Shown: piece after piece, positions 32,655 through 44,261 of the stretch
Position numbering within the stretch: position 1 is the stretch's first letter
How the letters are laid out: each line of letters starts with the position of its first letter
NCBI GenBank assembly: GCA_019054805.1
Contig: JAHQIY010000043.1
Span: 62,001-126,000 of the forward strand
Reading direction: 5' to 3'
Length of the DNA: 64,000 nucleotides
Source of the DNA: Brachionus manjavacas
Lineage: Eukaryota; Rotifera; Eurotatoria; Ploima; Brachionidae
The notes under the pieces: model-generated
The model's database searches: none
Told to the model about the DNA's origin: nothing
What the model saw: only the letters and a program-made list of their open reading frames with translations
Made by a program: the position numbers and the translations under genes

Positions 32655-32919
32655 TAATTGCGGCCACTATATTAGAGGTTTCAGACAGTTAAGTTGTTAA
32701 AGCGCTCAATACAACCAATTTCGGTGAAATCAGTTTATATTTTTTGATTTTTTGGCGTGGCAAAGGATAGTCAAAATAAAACAAAAAAAACACTGTTTTT
32801 ATGATTCTTGACCTTGAATTTACATTTGTCACCCTCATGTTAATTGGCAGATTTAGGCCAAATAGACATCATTATTATGAATGTATTGGCTTGATAAGTA
32901 TAGAACTTATGGAGTTATC
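32655..32919 (+). promoter_or_regulatory. toxR/htpG divergent region
   Basis: 265 bp. It holds the sigma-32-like htpG promoter (separate entry) and, near 32720-32800, A- and T-rich runs beside toxR. An open frame upstream of 32920 in the htpG frame is not coding. Confidence 0.5.
32813..32840 (+). promoter_or_regulatory. Sigma-32-type heat-shock promoter of htpG
   Basis: CTTGAA (32813-32818) and CCCTCATGT (32832-32840) match the sigma-32 -35 and -10 consensus with a 13-bp spacer, about 80 bp upstream of the htpG start. HtpG is a classical heat-shock gene, so position and sequence agree. Confidence 0.7.
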
Positions 32920-34824
32920 ATGAGCGATACAGCAACTCAAAACAAAGAAACTCGTGGCTTTCAGTCTGAAGTAAAACAATTACTTCATCTTATGATTCAC
33001 TCTCTTTACTCAAACAAAGAGATTTTCCTTCGTGAGCTAATTTCAAATGCGTCTGACGCTTCTGACAAACTGCGCTTTCAAGCTTTGTCAAATTCAGAAC
33101 TGTACCAAGGCGATGCAGACCTTGGTGTGAAACTTTCTTTCGACGAATCAGCGAATACACTGACAATCTCTGACAACGGTATTGGTATGAGCCGTGAGGA
33201 TGTGATTGAGCATTTAGGTACTATCGCAAAATCAGGTACGGCTGAATTCTTCTCAAAGCTGTCTGAAGATCAATCGAAAGACTCACAGCTAATTGGTCAG
33301 TTTGGTGTTGGCTTCTACTCTGCATTTATTGTGGCTGATGCAGTCACGGTTCGTACGCGCGCTGCAGGTTTAGATGCTCAAGAGGGTGTTCAATGGCACT
33401 CGGCGGGCGAAGGTGAATACACTATTGAAACTATCTCTAAAGAGAGCCGTGGTACAGACATCATTCTTCACATGCGTGAAGAGGGCAAAGAGTTCTTAAA
33501 CGAGTGGCGCTTGCGTGAAGTAATCAGCAAATATTCTGATCACATCGGTATTCCTGTGGCTATTCAGACCGCTGAACGTGATGAAGAAGGCAAAGAAACC
33601 GGTGAGAAAAAGTGGGAGCAGATCAACAAAGCTCAGGCACTTTGGACGCGTAATAAGTCTGATATCTCTGAAGAAGAGTACCAAGAGTTTTACAAGCATG
33701 TTTCTCATGACTTCGCCGATCCGCTGGTATGGAGCCATAACCGCGTAGAAGGTAAGAACGACTACACAAGCTTGCTGTACATCCCAGCGAAAGCACCTTG
33801 GGATATGATGAACCGCGACCACAAATCTGGTCTTAAACTGTATGTGCAGCGCGTATTCATTATGGATGATGCTGAGCAGTTCATGCCTTCATACTTACGT
33901 TTTGTTCGCGGTCTAATAGATTCAAACGATCTGCCACTCAACGTATCGCGCGAAATCCTTCAAGACAACAAAGTTACCCAATCGCTACGTAATGCTTGTA
34001 CTAAGCGTGTGCTCACTATGCTTGAGCGTATGGCGAAAAACGATGAAGAGAAGTACCAATCGTTTTGGAAAGAGTTTGGTCTGGTGCTAAAAGAAGGCCC
34101 AGCAGAAGACATGAGCAACAAAGAGAAAGTCGCAGCATTACTTCGTTTTGCGTCTACTGAAGTTGACTCGGCTGAGCAAACTGTTGGTCTTGCGTCTTAT
34201 GTAGAACGCATGAAAGAAGATCAAGACAAGATTTACTACCTGACGGCAGACAGCTACGCAGCAGCTAAGAATAGCCCTCACTTAGAGCAGTTCAAAGCTA
34301 AAGGCATCGAAGTCATTCTGATGTTTGACCGCATCGATGAGTGGTTGATGAACTACCTGACTGAGTTTGATGGTAAGCAGTTCCAGTCAATCACTAAAGC
34401 GGGTCTTGATCTGAGCAAGTTTGAAGACGAAGCAGAGAAAGAAAAGCAGAAAGAGACCGAAGAAGAGTTTAAGTCTGTCGTTGAGCGCACTAAAGAGTAC
34501 TTAGGTGAGCGAGTGAAAGAGGTTCGTACTACTTTCAAGCTAGCCAATACTCCAGCGGTAGTGGTGACGGATGACTTCGAGATGGGCACACAAATGGCTA
34601 AGCTACTTGAAGCCGCAGGTCAGGCAGCACCTGAAGTGAAGTACATCTTTGAAATTAACCCAGAGCATGCACTTGTTAAGCGCATGGCCGACGAAGCCGA
34701 CGAAGAAGCGTTTGGTCGTTGGGTAGAACTACTGTTAGGTCAAGCGATGTTAGCTGAACGCGGTTCGATGGAAGATCCATCGCAGTTCTTAGGTGCAATC
34801 AACACGCTTTTGACTAAGGGCTAA
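32920..34824 (+). CDS. htpG: Chaperone HtpG (bacterial Hsp90)
   Basis: 634 aa from ATG 32920 ([18 protein letters not shown]), with GGAG 5 bases upstream. N-terminal GHKL ATPase with the signatures [25 protein letters not shown] and [13 protein letters not shown]; middle domain; C-terminal dimerisation region. ATP-dependent cytosolic chaperone. It has its own heat-shock promoter and a terminator, so it is transcribed alone. Confidence 0.98.
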   Translation: MSDTATQNKETRGFQSEVKQLLHLMIHSLYSNKEIFLRELISNASDASDKLRFQALSNSELYQGDADLGVKLSFDESANTLTISDNGIGMSREDVIEHLGTIAKSGTAEFFSKLSEDQSKDSQLIGQFGVGFYSAFIVADAVTVRTRAAGLDAQEGVQWHSAGEGEYTIETISKESRGTDIILHMREEGKEFLNEWRLREVISKYSDHIGIPVAIQTAERDEEGKETGEKKWEQINKAQALWTRNKSDISEEEYQEFYKHVSHDFADPLVWSHNRVEGKNDYTSLLYIPAKAPWDMMNRDHKSGLKLYVQRVFIMDDAEQFMPSYLRFVRGLIDSNDLPLNVSREILQDNKVTQSLRNACTKRVLTMLERMAKNDEEKYQSFWKEFGLVLKEGPAEDMSNKEKVAALLRFASTEVDSAEQTVGLASYVERMKEDQDKIYYLTADSYAAAKNSPHLEQFKAKGIEVILMFDRIDEWLMNYLTEFDGKQFQSITKAGLDLSKFEDEAEKEKQKETEEEFKSVVERTKEYLGERVKEVRTTFKLANTPAVVVTDDFEMGTQMAKLLEAAGQAAPEVKYIFEINPEHALVKRMADEADEEAFGRWVELLLGQAMLAERGSMEDPSQFLGAINTLLTKG

Positions 34825-34839
34825 TAGCCTAAAAACACC

Positions 34840-34866
34840 AAAAAGCTCGCATCTTGCGGGCTTTTT
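34840..34866 (+). terminator. htpG terminator
   Basis: AAAAGCTCGCA (34841-34851) pairs with TGCGGGCTTTT (34855-34865), with one G-U pair, followed by Ts. Confidence 0.88.
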
Positions 34867-35785
<919 letters not shown>

Positions 35786-35821
35786 ATCGCTAACCGCGAA
35801 TTTTGAAAATTTGCTATAGTG

Positions 35822-35850
35822 AAGCGATCCTTTTTAGGGTCGCTTTTTTT
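35822..35850 (+). terminator. adk terminator
   Basis: AAGCGATCC (35822-35830) and GGGTCGCTT (35837-35845) followed by a run of Ts. Confidence 0.9.
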
Positions 35851-35917
35851 ATGCTCTTAGTTTGATCCATTTCTGAGATAGGTACGTAGAGAGCCTTTTT
35901 AGTGTCGATAGGAAGCT

Positions 35918-36877
35918 ATGCAAAATAACAAAAAACAAGGTGTACTCCTGGTTAACTTAGGTACGCCCGATGAGGCCACCGCTCCTGCGGTTAAGCGCTT
36001 TTTAAGTCAGTTTCTGCATGACAAGCGTGTCGTCGATATGACGCGTTGGTTGTGGTGTCCAATCTTGCATGGTGTGATTTTGCCAATTCGCGCACCCAAA
36101 GTAGCGAAGCTGTATCAAACCGTGTGGATGGAAGAGGGCTCTCCACTTCTGGTTTACTCCAAGAAGCAAGCTGAAAAACTTCGCAAGCAGGTTAGTATGC
36201 CTGTTGAGTTAGGGATGACTTATGGTAACCCTAGCCTGAAAGTTGGTGTAGAGTCTTTATTAGACCAAGGTGTTGAAGACATTATCGTCTTGCCTCTATA
36301 CCCTCAGTATTCAGGAACCACTTCGGCTGCGGTATCTGATGGATTAACTAAAGCATTCAAGCAGATTCCTGTAATGCCTAGTTTTCAGTTTATTCGTGAT
36401 TATCACGAGCACCCTTTGTATATCAAAGCACTGGCTGAGAGTGTTAAGCGTTCTTGGCAAGAAAATGGCCAAGGTGATTACCTGCTATGTTCATACCACG
36501 GCATTCCTAAACGCTTTGCCGATAATGGTGATATTTATCCGCAACATTGTGAGCGCACGACTGCGCTTCTTGGCGAGGAACTCGGTTTGCCACCCGATAA
36601 AATTGGTATGACATATCAATCGCGTTTTGGTCGCGAGGAATGGTTGCAGCCTTATACAGACAAAACATTAGAAACCTTACCAGCTAAAGGGATCAAAAAG
36701 CTCGATATTATGGCACCAGCCTTCTCAGCAGACTGTCTTGAAACATTAGAAGAGATTTCAGAGCAGTGTTGTGAGTTGTTTATGGAGCATGGCGGGGAGA
36801 AGTTTACTTATGTCCCGTGTCTCAACGATGATGAGCTGCATATTCAAATGATGGTGGACTTGATATCGAGCCGTTAA
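35918..36877 (+). CDS. hemH: Ferrochelatase
   Basis: 319-aa enzyme that inserts Fe(II) into protoporphyrin IX, the last step of haem synthesis. Visible: NLGTPDEA near the N-terminus, the metal-site histidine in YHGIPKRF (about 192), [14 protein letters not shown], and the acidic ladder near [12 protein letters not shown] (about 264). Normal length for the Gammaproteobacterial enzyme. Confidence 0.96.
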   Translation: MQNNKKQGVLLVNLGTPDEATAPAVKRFLSQFLHDKRVVDMTRWLWCPILHGVILPIRAPKVAKLYQTVWMEEGSPLLVYSKKQAEKLRKQVSMPVELGMTYGNPSLKVGVESLLDQGVEDIIVLPLYPQYSGTTSAAVSDGLTKAFKQIPVMPSFQFIRDYHEHPLYIKALAESVKRSWQENGQGDYLLCSYHGIPKRFADNGDIYPQHCERTTALLGEELGLPPDKIGMTYQSRFGREEWLQPYTDKTLETLPAKGIKKLDIMAPAFSADCLETLEEISEQCCELFMEHGGEKFTYVPCLNDDELHIQMMVDLISSR

Positions 36878-36897
36878 AGGCATGACTGGTCATCTCG

Positions 36898-36922
36898 AAA
36901 GGTCGCAAAAGCGGCCTTTTTT
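36898..36922 (+). terminator. hemH terminator
   Basis: AAAGGTCGC (36898-36906) and GCGGCCTTT (36911-36919) followed by Ts. Confidence 0.9.
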
Positions 36923-37354
36923 ATTGCTCGCCCCTGCCTCTGTAACGTCAAACACACATAGAGCCCCGTTAAAACTCTCTGATTAAGTTATTCGTCTGAT
37001 CGATATTTTGGTGATCAGGATCGGATTATTATTATCGAAAATTAATAAAAAGCTAAAAGCTGTGTGATCTCGATACTGTTAATCTGGTTAATAGGGAATC
37101 TCTAGGTGATAGGGATCACCAATTTCTATTTTATTAATTTTTTGTTTTTGTAAGAGTATGAAAGTTAAGAATTAAATTACTTTTCTCTTTTTTACGTTGA
37201 AGTGCGTCGCACAAAAAATGGATTAATTTTTTATCGTGAATTAAATCCGACATTATGACTGCCAAGCCAGGGAGGCAAACCTATTTAGCGGTTAACGGTG
37301 AAGAACTACCAAGATACAGCCGCAACACATTTTAGTAATTAAAGGCAGACTATA
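36923..37354 (+). promoter_or_regulatory. Long upstream region of the KdgM-like porin
   Basis: About 430 bp without a gene. It contains TTGAAGTGCGTCGCA (37197-37211), the exact complement of a 15-mer upstream of the first porin, and TGTGATCTCGA near 37070 that resembles half of a CRP site. The long AT-rich leader is typical for a regulated outer-membrane gene. Confidence 0.45.
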
Positions 37355-38038
37355 ATGAAAAAACTACTAACTCTTAGCGCAATCACGCTTGCTTTCGCAT
37401 CAACTGCATATGCGGGTTCTTCTTACGTAACAGGTAACGTTCAGTTCCACAGTGAAAACAAAAACCCTAACGCGACTTCTACACTAGAAGCGGGCCACAC
37501 ATTTGATACTGGTACAACACTACTAACAGAGTTTGATGGTATTTCTCTAGGTAGCTACGAAGACAACTACCAAGGCGATAAGGCGACTCCATACATTACA
37601 CTAGGTATCGAGCAAAGCTACTCAATTAATGACAACCTATGGGTTGCTGCGGGTTACCACCACCTGCTAAATGATGGTAAAACTGTTCAACATCGCCCTC
37701 TAGTTAAAATTGGTTACAACTTCGACAACGGTATTGCGATCAGCAACCGTACGCGTTACCACGACATGAAAGAAGGCGACAATGACCAACTGCGTTTTGA
37801 CAACCGTATCGGTTACGCAATTGCAGATATGCCTCTAGCTCTTGCGTACAACAACGTATACGTACGTAACGACAAATCTGAAAACACAATGGACCACGAG
37901 TTCCGTGCAACTTGGACCCGCGAAGGCGTTCAACCATACTTCGAGCTACGTAGCCAAGGCCACGGTGCGAAAAATCTAGACGGTTCTGATAAGAAAGAGA
38001 ACACTGCATTCGTATTCGGTGCTTCTTACGGCTTCTAA
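37355..38038 (+). CDS. KdgM-family oligosaccharide-specific outer-membrane porin
   Basis: 227-aa barrel protein: signal peptide MKKLLTLSAITLAFASTAYA (1-20), then alternating strands ending in an aromatic C-terminus (SYGF). Spacing and motifs (TLEAGHTF near 43, RLRF/DNR repeats, ATWTREGVQPYFELRSQG) fit the KdgM family of monomeric porins for acidic oligosaccharides such as oligogalacturonate or alginate fragments. The actual substrate is unknown; no uronate catabolic genes are nearby. Confidence 0.85.
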   Translation: MKKLLTLSAITLAFASTAYAGSSYVTGNVQFHSENKNPNATSTLEAGHTFDTGTTLLTEFDGISLGSYEDNYQGDKATPYITLGIEQSYSINDNLWVAAGYHHLLNDGKTVQHRPLVKIGYNFDNGIAISNRTRYHDMKEGDNDQLRFDNRIGYAIADMPLALAYNNVYVRNDKSENTMDHEFRATWTREGVQPYFELRSQGHGAKNLDGSDKKENTAFVFGASYGF

Positions 38039-38066
38039 GTCAGCCTAAATCTACTGTCCTAACACT

Positions 38067-38093
38067 AAGGCCCAGTTGTTACTGGGCCTTTTT
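38067..38093. terminator. Bidirectional terminator KdgM porin / regulator
   Basis: AAGGCCCAGT (38067-38076) and ACTGGGCCTT (38081-38090) followed by Ts, between convergent genes. Confidence 0.9.
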
Positions 38094-38097
38094 CGTA

Positions 38098-39597
38098 TCA
38101 TGCTGTTTTGATTGGTGCGCAGAAGCGCTCTACACCTTGCCAAAGTATACTATCCGGCATTTGCATGTATTCTATGTTTGATAGGGCGTCTTTCCATAAA
38201 CCTAAGCAGGCGGCTTGCTTATTGTCACTCGTATAGTGTGCTAAGACTTGCTTAGCCGAAATGCTACTGGTGAGTGCTGCTGTCGCTTTTAGGTAGTTAC
38301 TTAAATATTGCTCTATATTGCGTTTTTTACGGCTAATATTGGCTTGCAGCATTAAGATAAGTGCGTTGTTTGGAATTTCTGCCACATACTCCCGCTGTAG
38401 CATCTGTAAGCTTTTCTCTATCTCACCAGATCGATAGGTAAGTAGTGCGAGCAGCATATGCAGCTCAGGAGAAGGTGTTGGCGTACTTTGTTTAACCTTG
38501 TCAATCCAATGGCGAAGCACATCAGAGGGTTGGTCGCTAAATAGTAGCTCTCGGGTATAGAAGCTAATCTCTGCGCCACTCATATTTTGCTCAATTAACT
38601 TATCGAACTCAGCTTCAGATAGTTGAGTTAGACTGGTTTTAAGTTCCTGATCGATGCGCAAAATAGGCGTTGGTAGCTTAAAGTATTCGGTCAAATCAGA
38701 GTTTAATTCGTTAACTGTTGCAACCAACTCACTGTCTTCAAGCGAATATAAGTTACGCCACGCAACACGAGCGGACGCCGAATGGTAAAGGATGACCTCT
38801 AGTGTATCTGTTGCCTCTTTGTCCTTTATCAGGTTAAACGTCAACTTATAATCCGAATCATTGATTGCATCTGAACCCGGGAAGTGATGGTGCTCGCTTA
38901 AGCTCATCAAGTAGTAACTCGGTGAGCGCATATTGGCCAAGTGGATATAAGGAGAATGGCTGTAAGCATGGAGTAACAATACTTTGAGCTTTAAAGCATC
39001 TTCGTGCATTGATTGTCGTGACGAAGAGATTTGATCGAGTAGCAAACGAACCTGAGGTACGTACAGAGCCTGATCTTTGGATTCGACCTTTACGTCAAAG
39101 AATGTATTGACCAAAGTTACTGCCACTATAAGAGCTGTAATAACAAAAGCAGAGCTCCAAAAAGCAAACTTTGATGGTTTTAGCTTTAGTTTATGATTTA
39201 CAGAGGTCTGTCTTTCAGAATCTAGGTTTACGCGAGATGAACTGACCAGTTTCACATGACTATTTGGAATGTAATAGCCTCGTTTAGGATAGGTCACGAT
39301 CAATTTGGTCGAATCAATTTCCGGGACATGTTCTCTTAGGAGGTTGCGCAGCAAACTGATGCGGTTTGTGACCACATTTTTTGATATGTACTGGTTCTCC
39401 CAAACTTGCTCAATAAATTGCTCGATGGAGGTTGGCTCACCGACATTAGACAGCAATACTTCTAACAAGGCGACATTACGCGGCTCTAGCGCGATTTCAT
39501 TGCTGCCATTGGTTAGCGTTTTATGTTCAGGATCATAGAGTAAGTGAGCAATAGCGATGAGTTGGCCGCTTTGCTTGGCTTGAGCGAGTATATTCAT
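38098..39597 (-). CDS. CadC/ToxR-type membrane-bound winged-helix regulator
   Basis: 499 aa from ATG 39597 (MNILAQAKQSG). A longer frame reaches ATG 39669, but TGTAGAAT, an extended -10 element, lies between the two, favouring the shorter form; neither has a clear ribosome site. N-terminal OmpR-type winged helix (about 15-115, VTNRISLLRNLLRE and YPKRGYYIP), one membrane helix (about 148-168), then a large C-terminal periplasmic domain with helical, TPR-like character. Architecture as in CadC/TcpP-like one-component sensors. Neighbours are a KdgM-like porin and a small barrel protein, possible targets. Confidence 0.85.
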   Translation of the reverse strand: MNILAQAKQSGQLIAIAHLLYDPEHKTLTNGSNEIALEPRNVALLEVLLSNVGEPTSIEQFIEQVWENQYISKNVVTNRISLLRNLLREHVPEIDSTKLIVTYPKRGYYIPNSHVKLVSSSRVNLDSERQTSVNHKLKLKPSKFAFWSSAFVITALIVAVTLVNTFFDVKVESKDQALYVPQVRLLLDQISSSRQSMHEDALKLKVLLLHAYSHSPYIHLANMRSPSYYLMSLSEHHHFPGSDAINDSDYKLTFNLIKDKEATDTLEVILYHSASARVAWRNLYSLEDSELVATVNELNSDLTEYFKLPTPILRIDQELKTSLTQLSEAEFDKLIEQNMSGAEISFYTRELLFSDQPSDVLRHWIDKVKQSTPTPSPELHMLLALLTYRSGEIEKSLQMLQREYVAEIPNNALILMLQANISRKKRNIEQYLSNYLKATAALTSSISAKQVLAHYTSDNKQAACLGLWKDALSNIEYMQMPDSILWQGVERFCAPIKTA

Positions 39598-39698
39598 ACG
39601 AGTCACAGGGGAGCGAAAAGACGCCGCGCATTCTACAAAAATATTCTTCCGACTTATAGATCCCTTCATAAGTTAGCTTGCTTGTATCATTTTTGAGA

Positions 39699-39731
39699 AA
39701 CTCGGTGTGCTAGGGGAGTACACACCGAGTT
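39699..39731 (-). terminator. Hairpin downstream of small barrel protein
   Basis: AACTCGGTGTG (39699-39709) pairs perfectly with CACACCGAGTT (39721-39731), followed by TTTC on the minus strand. Confidence 0.7.
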
Positions 39732-39742
39732 AACTTCAATAA

Positions 39743-40369
39743 TTAGAACTTGTAAGTGGCGTTGATGTAGCCTTGGTTTGAAGACTTAAACTTACCAAGC
39801 ACTTCGTCATCTACTTTATGCTCGTTGCCAGTAAAGTAGTTGAATCGGTAGCCTGCTTCCATACCAAAGTGTTCTGTAAACATGTAACCCAAACCTGCAT
39901 TTAGACCATACGTTAAGCCTGAGTTTTTGCTCGTAGTTGAAGCACTCAAGCCCATAGCTGGTGTCACTTTAGTTTCTAGCTCACTGTTGTAGTAACCTAA
40001 TGAACCGCCAGCTAGGACATAGAAACTTTTGTCAATGTGATAAACGTAGTCAGAGCCCGCACCAAACTGGTATCCATCTAGCTGAAATTTAACTTGAGCA
40101 TTTTCTTCAGTATCGATGATGCTTAGTTCAGACTCACCGTTGTACTGAAGGTAACCATAAACACGCACATTCTCAGTTAGGTAAGAGCCGCCTTTAATTG
40201 CAAAAGCGCCTGCGTTATCAAGTTTATCAACAACGGTTTTGCTTTCGGCATCCGCTGCTGAGGTGCTGTATTTACCGCCAGCAAGTTCTACCGCGATGTA
40301 AGGTGAGTTAGCGAAAGTTGGTAGTGAAACTACAGCAGCCGTTGCTGCAATCAGTAGATGTTTACGCAT
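39743..40369 (-). CDS. Small outer-membrane beta-barrel protein (OmpA-like barrel, no peptidoglycan domain)
   Basis: 208 aa from ATG 40369 (MRKHLLIAATAAVVSLPTFA signal peptide), with GAGAAG upstream. The mature chain has eight-strand-type alternation (VRVYGYLQYN, YGLNAGLGYMF, GMEAGYRFNY) and ends INATYKF with a terminal Phe, a sorting signal for the outer membrane. It lacks the OmpA C-terminal domain. Role unknown; encoded beside a membrane-bound regulator with a hairpin between. Confidence 0.82.
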   Translation of the reverse strand: MRKHLLIAATAAVVSLPTFANSPYIAVELAGGKYSTSAADAESKTVVDKLDNAGAFAIKGGSYLTENVRVYGYLQYNGESELSIIDTEENAQVKFQLDGYQFGAGSDYVYHIDKSFYVLAGGSLGYYNSELETKVTPAMGLSASTTSKNSGLTYGLNAGLGYMFTEHFGMEAGYRFNYFTGNEHKVDDEVLGKFKSSNQGYINATYKF

Positions 40370-40645
40370 AGTACTTCTCAGTTTTGTTAGGTAACGAGTA
40401 CTCATTTGCTGCGTTTCTATTAAATAGGAGTAATGCAGCTAGAGTTGATTGAACGCCATTTGCTCGGCGTCGTTAAGTTGGCGAGAAAGTTATCTGAGAG
40501 AGAGAAATAATGCGAAAAACAAAAGTAAACGTAGTTACACTTGATGTTAATTTAGATCTATATCTATGATTTAGATGGATCTTTATTGCACTTTAATCCG
40601 CCAGAGTGAATTAAAGTGCAATACAAGTAGAATCAACAGAATCCG
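40370..40645. promoter_or_regulatory. Region between DUF411 gene and barrel gene
   Basis: 276 bp. A 12-bp perfect hairpin, TTGCACTTTAAT (40586-40597) with ATTAAAGTGCAA (40610-40621), follows the copper operon on the minus strand, but without a T-run. The rest is the promoter region of the barrel protein. Confidence 0.5.
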
Positions 40646-41089
40646 TTATTTATTACCTTCGTAGTGTCGGTAAGTGAATACTTGACCCTGTTCATTAAAT
40701 GCATATACAGAGTACTCATCTTTCTCATTGCCATATTCCATACCAGGTGAACCCATCGGCATGCCTGGGACCGCGAGCCCTTTTGCATTACGTGGCGGGT
40801 TTTCTAGGAAGGCTTTAATGTCTTCGGCAGGGATATGCCCTTCAAACACATAACCATTGATCTCAGCAGTATGGCAAGAGGCAAGCTCTGGTGTAATCCC
40901 GAGTTTTTGTTTAATTGGGTTCATGTTTTCATGCAGTTTTTCATCGACATTAAACCCAGCATCTTGCATGTGTTTGGTCCACTCCGTACAGCAACCACAG
41001 TAAGGTGATTTATGGTTGATGACATCAGCAGCTAACGCTTGACCAGACAAAAGTGCAAGGGTAGCCAAAGTTAGAGCTTTTCTATTCAT
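40646..41089 (-). CDS. DUF411 periplasmic protein (copper-associated)
   Basis: 147-aa exported protein: signal peptide [20 protein letters not shown] (1-20), then the DUF411 pattern with CGCC (about 31-34), MGSPGMEYG, and conserved Cys-His ([17 protein letters not shown]). DUF411 proteins accompany copper and other metal-resistance genes. Its ATG overlaps the copA stop by 4 bases, so the two are made together; a periplasmic copper-binding role is inferred. Confidence 0.85.
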   Translation of the reverse strand: MNRKALTLATLALLSGQALAADVINHKSPYCGCCTEWTKHMQDAGFNVDEKLHENMNPIKQKLGITPELASCHTAEINGYVFEGHIPAEDIKAFLENPPRNAKGLAVPGMPMGSPGMEYGNEKDEYSVYAFNEQGQVFTYRHYEGNK

Positions 41090-43782
41090 AGTGACCTCTC
41101 GGAAGTGTTAAATAGTCTTAGGCGGTTCGCGTTACTTACCACCGTTATTGATGATAGGGCCATTGCTGCACCTGCGATAACAGGGCTGAGCAAAAAGCCA
41201 AAAGCTGGATAAAGTACCCCAGCCGCAATTGGGATACCTAGTGAATTGTAGATGAATGCGCCAAACAGGTTCTGTTTCATGTTACGCAGTGTTGCTTTCG
41301 ACAACTCAATAGCCTTGATAACAGAAACTGGCGATGAGTTGAGCAAGGTTATTTGCGCGCTTTCAATTGCGACGTCGCTACCACTGCCCATTGCTATACC
41401 GATATCAGCTAAAGCGAGAGCGGGTGCATCGTTGACACCATCACCAATCATGGCAACCTTACGGCCTTCACTTTTGAGCTGTTCAATATGGCTCGCTTTC
41501 TGATCTGGCAATACTTGGGCGATGACGCGTTCAATACCTAATTGAGTCGCGATGGCTTGTGCGACGGACTGGTTATCTCCTGTGAGCATAACAGGTGTAA
41601 TACCCATTGCTTTTAACATGGAGACCGCCTGCTTTGCGTCTTCTTTAATCGGATCGGCAATAGCGATCGTGCCGACGACTTCAGCGTTCACTGCGATAAC
41701 TACTGGAGTCCAAGCATTGTTTAGGTAATGACGGATTTGTGCCTCTATTGAGGACATTTCCCACGACTGCGCCTGAGCATAGTTGAGTGAGACAATCGCA
41801 ACTTCTTCCTGTTGATACTGGGCAAAGACACCTTGCCCACGACGATTCTCAAAATTCTCTACATCAACAAGAGTGAGTTGTTTTTCGTTGGCTTGATTAA
41901 CAATAGCTTTAGCCAGAGGATGCTCTGATTGTTTTTCAACTGAAGCGGCCAAGGCAAGTAGGCGGTCAACGTCATAGGAGACTGAATGAACGGCTTGAAC
42001 TTGCGGCTTCCCTTTGGTCAAGGTTCCAGTCTTATCAAATACAACCGTATCTATTTTGCTTGCGGACTGAAGGACATCGGCATCTTTGATTAAAATGCCC
42101 ATCTCAGCAGCTTTACCTATTCCAACTGTGACTGATAGGGGAGTCGCGAGCCCGAGCGCACAAGGGCAAGCGATGATCAGCACTGTGGTAGTCACTACTA
42201 ACATATAACTGGCTTTTGGCTCTGGACCAAACATAAACCACACAAGTGCAGAGACAATCGAGATGGCAACCACAACCGGTACGAATATCGATGAAATTTG
42301 ATCGGCGAGCTTGGCAATTGCGGGCTTACTGCTCTGAGCCTCTCGAACCATAGTGATGATTCGCGACAGCATGGTATCGCTACCAATGCCTGAAGCGGTT
42401 ATTACTAAGCTGCCATCTTGATTGATGGTACCTGCTGACACTGTCTCACCTAATGCTTTGTACACTGGAACCGGCTCACCGGTGAGCATAGATTCATCCA
42501 GATAAGACTCGCCACTCTCGACCACACCATCTACGGGCACCTTCTCACCGGGTCTTACTCTTAGTCTCATGCCTAAGGTGACTTGCTCAAGCGGAATCTC
42601 ACGTTCACCATCCTCAGTGACTAGAGTGGCGTTCTGCGGTTGAAGGTTGACTAAGGCTTGAAGTGAGCGGGTCGTTTTGGCTTTGGCTTTGGCTTCTATA
42701 TAGTGACCGAGTGAGATTAATCCGACGATCATCGCACTCGCTTCAAAGTAAACGTGCCTTGAAGCAAGTGGAAACCATTCAGGGATAGTGACTACTAACA
42801 TGGAAAACAGCCAAGCTGCGCCTGTACCAAGCGCGACTAAGGTATCCATCGTCGCTCGTTTGTGAGTAAGCGCTTGCCATGCATTAGTAAAAAAGCTTCG
42901 CCCTGCTGTTGCTAATAGCCAAAAGCAGACGACACCAATGACTCCCCAAACCAGTTGGTCTTGGCTGTTGCGAATCATCATGTTGCCGCCAAACACTCCC
43001 CAGAGCATCAGTGGAGCACCGACAACAATACCGGCTAACGCACTTTTTCTATGCTGCGCTTGTGCCTGCTCTTGTTGTTCAATCTGTTTTTGTTGCTGCG
43101 TTGCTGGATCATCAATGATTTGGGCTTGATAACCTGCTTCTTTGACTGTGTTAACAAGCTCGGCTTCAATTTGCTCTCTTGGTTCTGTACTAAAAACTAA
43201 CGCGCTTTGCTCTGCTAAATTGACCTGAGCTTTTTGAACACCTTTAACAGAAATCAGAGCCTTCTCCACGGACGATACGCAACTCGCACAGGTCATGCCG
43301 GAGATAATTAAATGAAAAGAGTGAGCCGATACTTCTTCTATAGGGCTGACAGGTTGAACTACCTCAGTGTTAGCAGGATTAATTTCATCAAGTTCAATTG
43401 TCTCTTGGTTAGCTTGATAGCCAAGTGATGCAACTAACTGTGTAACTTCTTCAGCTGTTCGTAGGGTAGTAATGGCTAATTCTGTTTTCGAAACTGCGAA
43501 TGTGCCATTGAGCGGATCTTGTGCCAATGCTTGCTCAAGCTTGGCAACGCATTTACCACAATTTAGTCCAGTTAAGAAAAAATGATGCTGGTTGCCCGCT
43601 GAATAGCCGAGTTTCTCCACCACTTTAGCTATCGATGAGAATGAGCTGTCAGTTTCCAACGAGATAAAGGTTGGGGACAGCTGGTGAATCTGCACTTGGT
43701 GTTCTGCGGTAAGGGCTCGCTCTACATTACGTGCGCATCCCATACAGTTTAATCCTGACAATGGAATATCAAACTTAGACAT
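41086..43782 (-). CDS. copA: Copper-exporting P1B-type ATPase CopA with three N-terminal metal-binding domains
   Basis: 898 aa, longer than the ~830-aa E. coli enzyme because it has three heavy-metal domains: CMGC (C13/C16), CGKC (about 75-78) and CASC (about 165-168). Then eight membrane helices with CPCALG (about 540), the phosphorylated Asp in DKTGTLT, TGE in the actuator domain (MLTGEPVP) and [10 protein letters not shown]. Exports Cu(I) to the periplasm. A CueR-type promoter lies directly upstream; DUF411 follows with overlap. Confidence 0.95.
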   Translation of the reverse strand: MSKFDIPLSGLNCMGCARNVERALTAEHQVQIHQLSPTFISLETDSSFSSIAKVVEKLGYSAGNQHHFFLTGLNCGKCVAKLEQALAQDPLNGTFAVSKTELAITTLRTAEEVTQLVASLGYQANQETIELDEINPANTEVVQPVSPIEEVSAHSFHLIISGMTCASCVSSVEKALISVKGVQKAQVNLAEQSALVFSTEPREQIEAELVNTVKEAGYQAQIIDDPATQQQKQIEQQEQAQAQHRKSALAGIVVGAPLMLWGVFGGNMMIRNSQDQLVWGVIGVVCFWLLATAGRSFFTNAWQALTHKRATMDTLVALGTGAAWLFSMLVVTIPEWFPLASRHVYFEASAMIVGLISLGHYIEAKAKAKTTRSLQALVNLQPQNATLVTEDGEREIPLEQVTLGMRLRVRPGEKVPVDGVVESGESYLDESMLTGEPVPVYKALGETVSAGTINQDGSLVITASGIGSDTMLSRIITMVREAQSSKPAIAKLADQISSIFVPVVVAISIVSALVWFMFGPEPKASYMLVVTTTVLIIACPCALGLATPLSVTVGIGKAAEMGILIKDADVLQSASKIDTVVFDKTGTLTKGKPQVQAVHSVSYDVDRLLALAASVEKQSEHPLAKAIVNQANEKQLTLVDVENFENRRGQGVFAQYQQEEVAIVSLNYAQAQSWEMSSIEAQIRHYLNNAWTPVVIAVNAEVVGTIAIADPIKEDAKQAVSMLKAMGITPVMLTGDNQSVAQAIATQLGIERVIAQVLPDQKASHIEQLKSEGRKVAMIGDGVNDAPALALADIGIAMGSGSDVAIESAQITLLNSSPVSVIKAIELSKATLRNMKQNLFGAFIYNSLGIPIAAGVLYPAFGFLLSPVIAGAAMALSSITVVSNANRLRLFNTSERSL

Positions 43783-43813
43783 ATCAACACCTCGAAAAAT
43801 GGAACTGTTGCTT

Positions 43814-43844
43814 AGCGTAAACCTTACCTCAAGGGTAAGGTCAA
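43814..43844 (-). promoter_or_regulatory. CueR-type copper-responsive promoter of copA
   Basis: On the minus strand: TTGACC (-35, 43844-43839), a dyad ACCTTACCTCAAGGGTAAGGT (43821-43841) and TACGCT (-10, 43819-43814) separated by 19 bp. An over-long 19-bp spacer holding a dyad is the signature of MerR-family activation, and the sequence closely resembles known CueR sites. Confidence 0.85.
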
Positions 43845-44261
43845 GCCTTTAAACCAAAACGTCAAAATTAGAATTATTTGAAAATTGTTAGTTCGGATGA
43901 TTGCGAGAGATTTCAAACTTTTACTGGGAAACTTGTTAATACCTATAAAGGAATAAAAATTTACGGTGATCTGCGCCGAAAATTTCCCTGAGTTAACTGG
44001 TTGATTTGATTGTAACTGAGTGTTTTGACGTTTTTGTTTATTGATTTGTGATTTTAACTTGCTGTTTTTAAATATTTTATCTCGTTTGTGTTTTTTTTGA
44101 TTTGAACGTAGTCAGATTATTTTTGGCATCGTTTTTTGAAGCGAAAAAAGTTTGTCACCATGCCCCTGTCCATAAATAGTCCCCCTCGAACACCAATTGA
44201 TAAGTGGGAGAGGGGTACTAAGAAAAACGACCAAAATGAATAATTACTAGGGGTTAATACT
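43845..44261 (+). promoter_or_regulatory. Upstream region of the second porin
   Basis: About 420 bp, AT-rich, with T-runs near 44040-44130 of the type found upstream of ToxR-controlled porin genes (inference). A short dyad CCCCTC (about 44183) and GAGGGG (about 44210) precedes the gene. No gene is seen. Confidence 0.4.
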
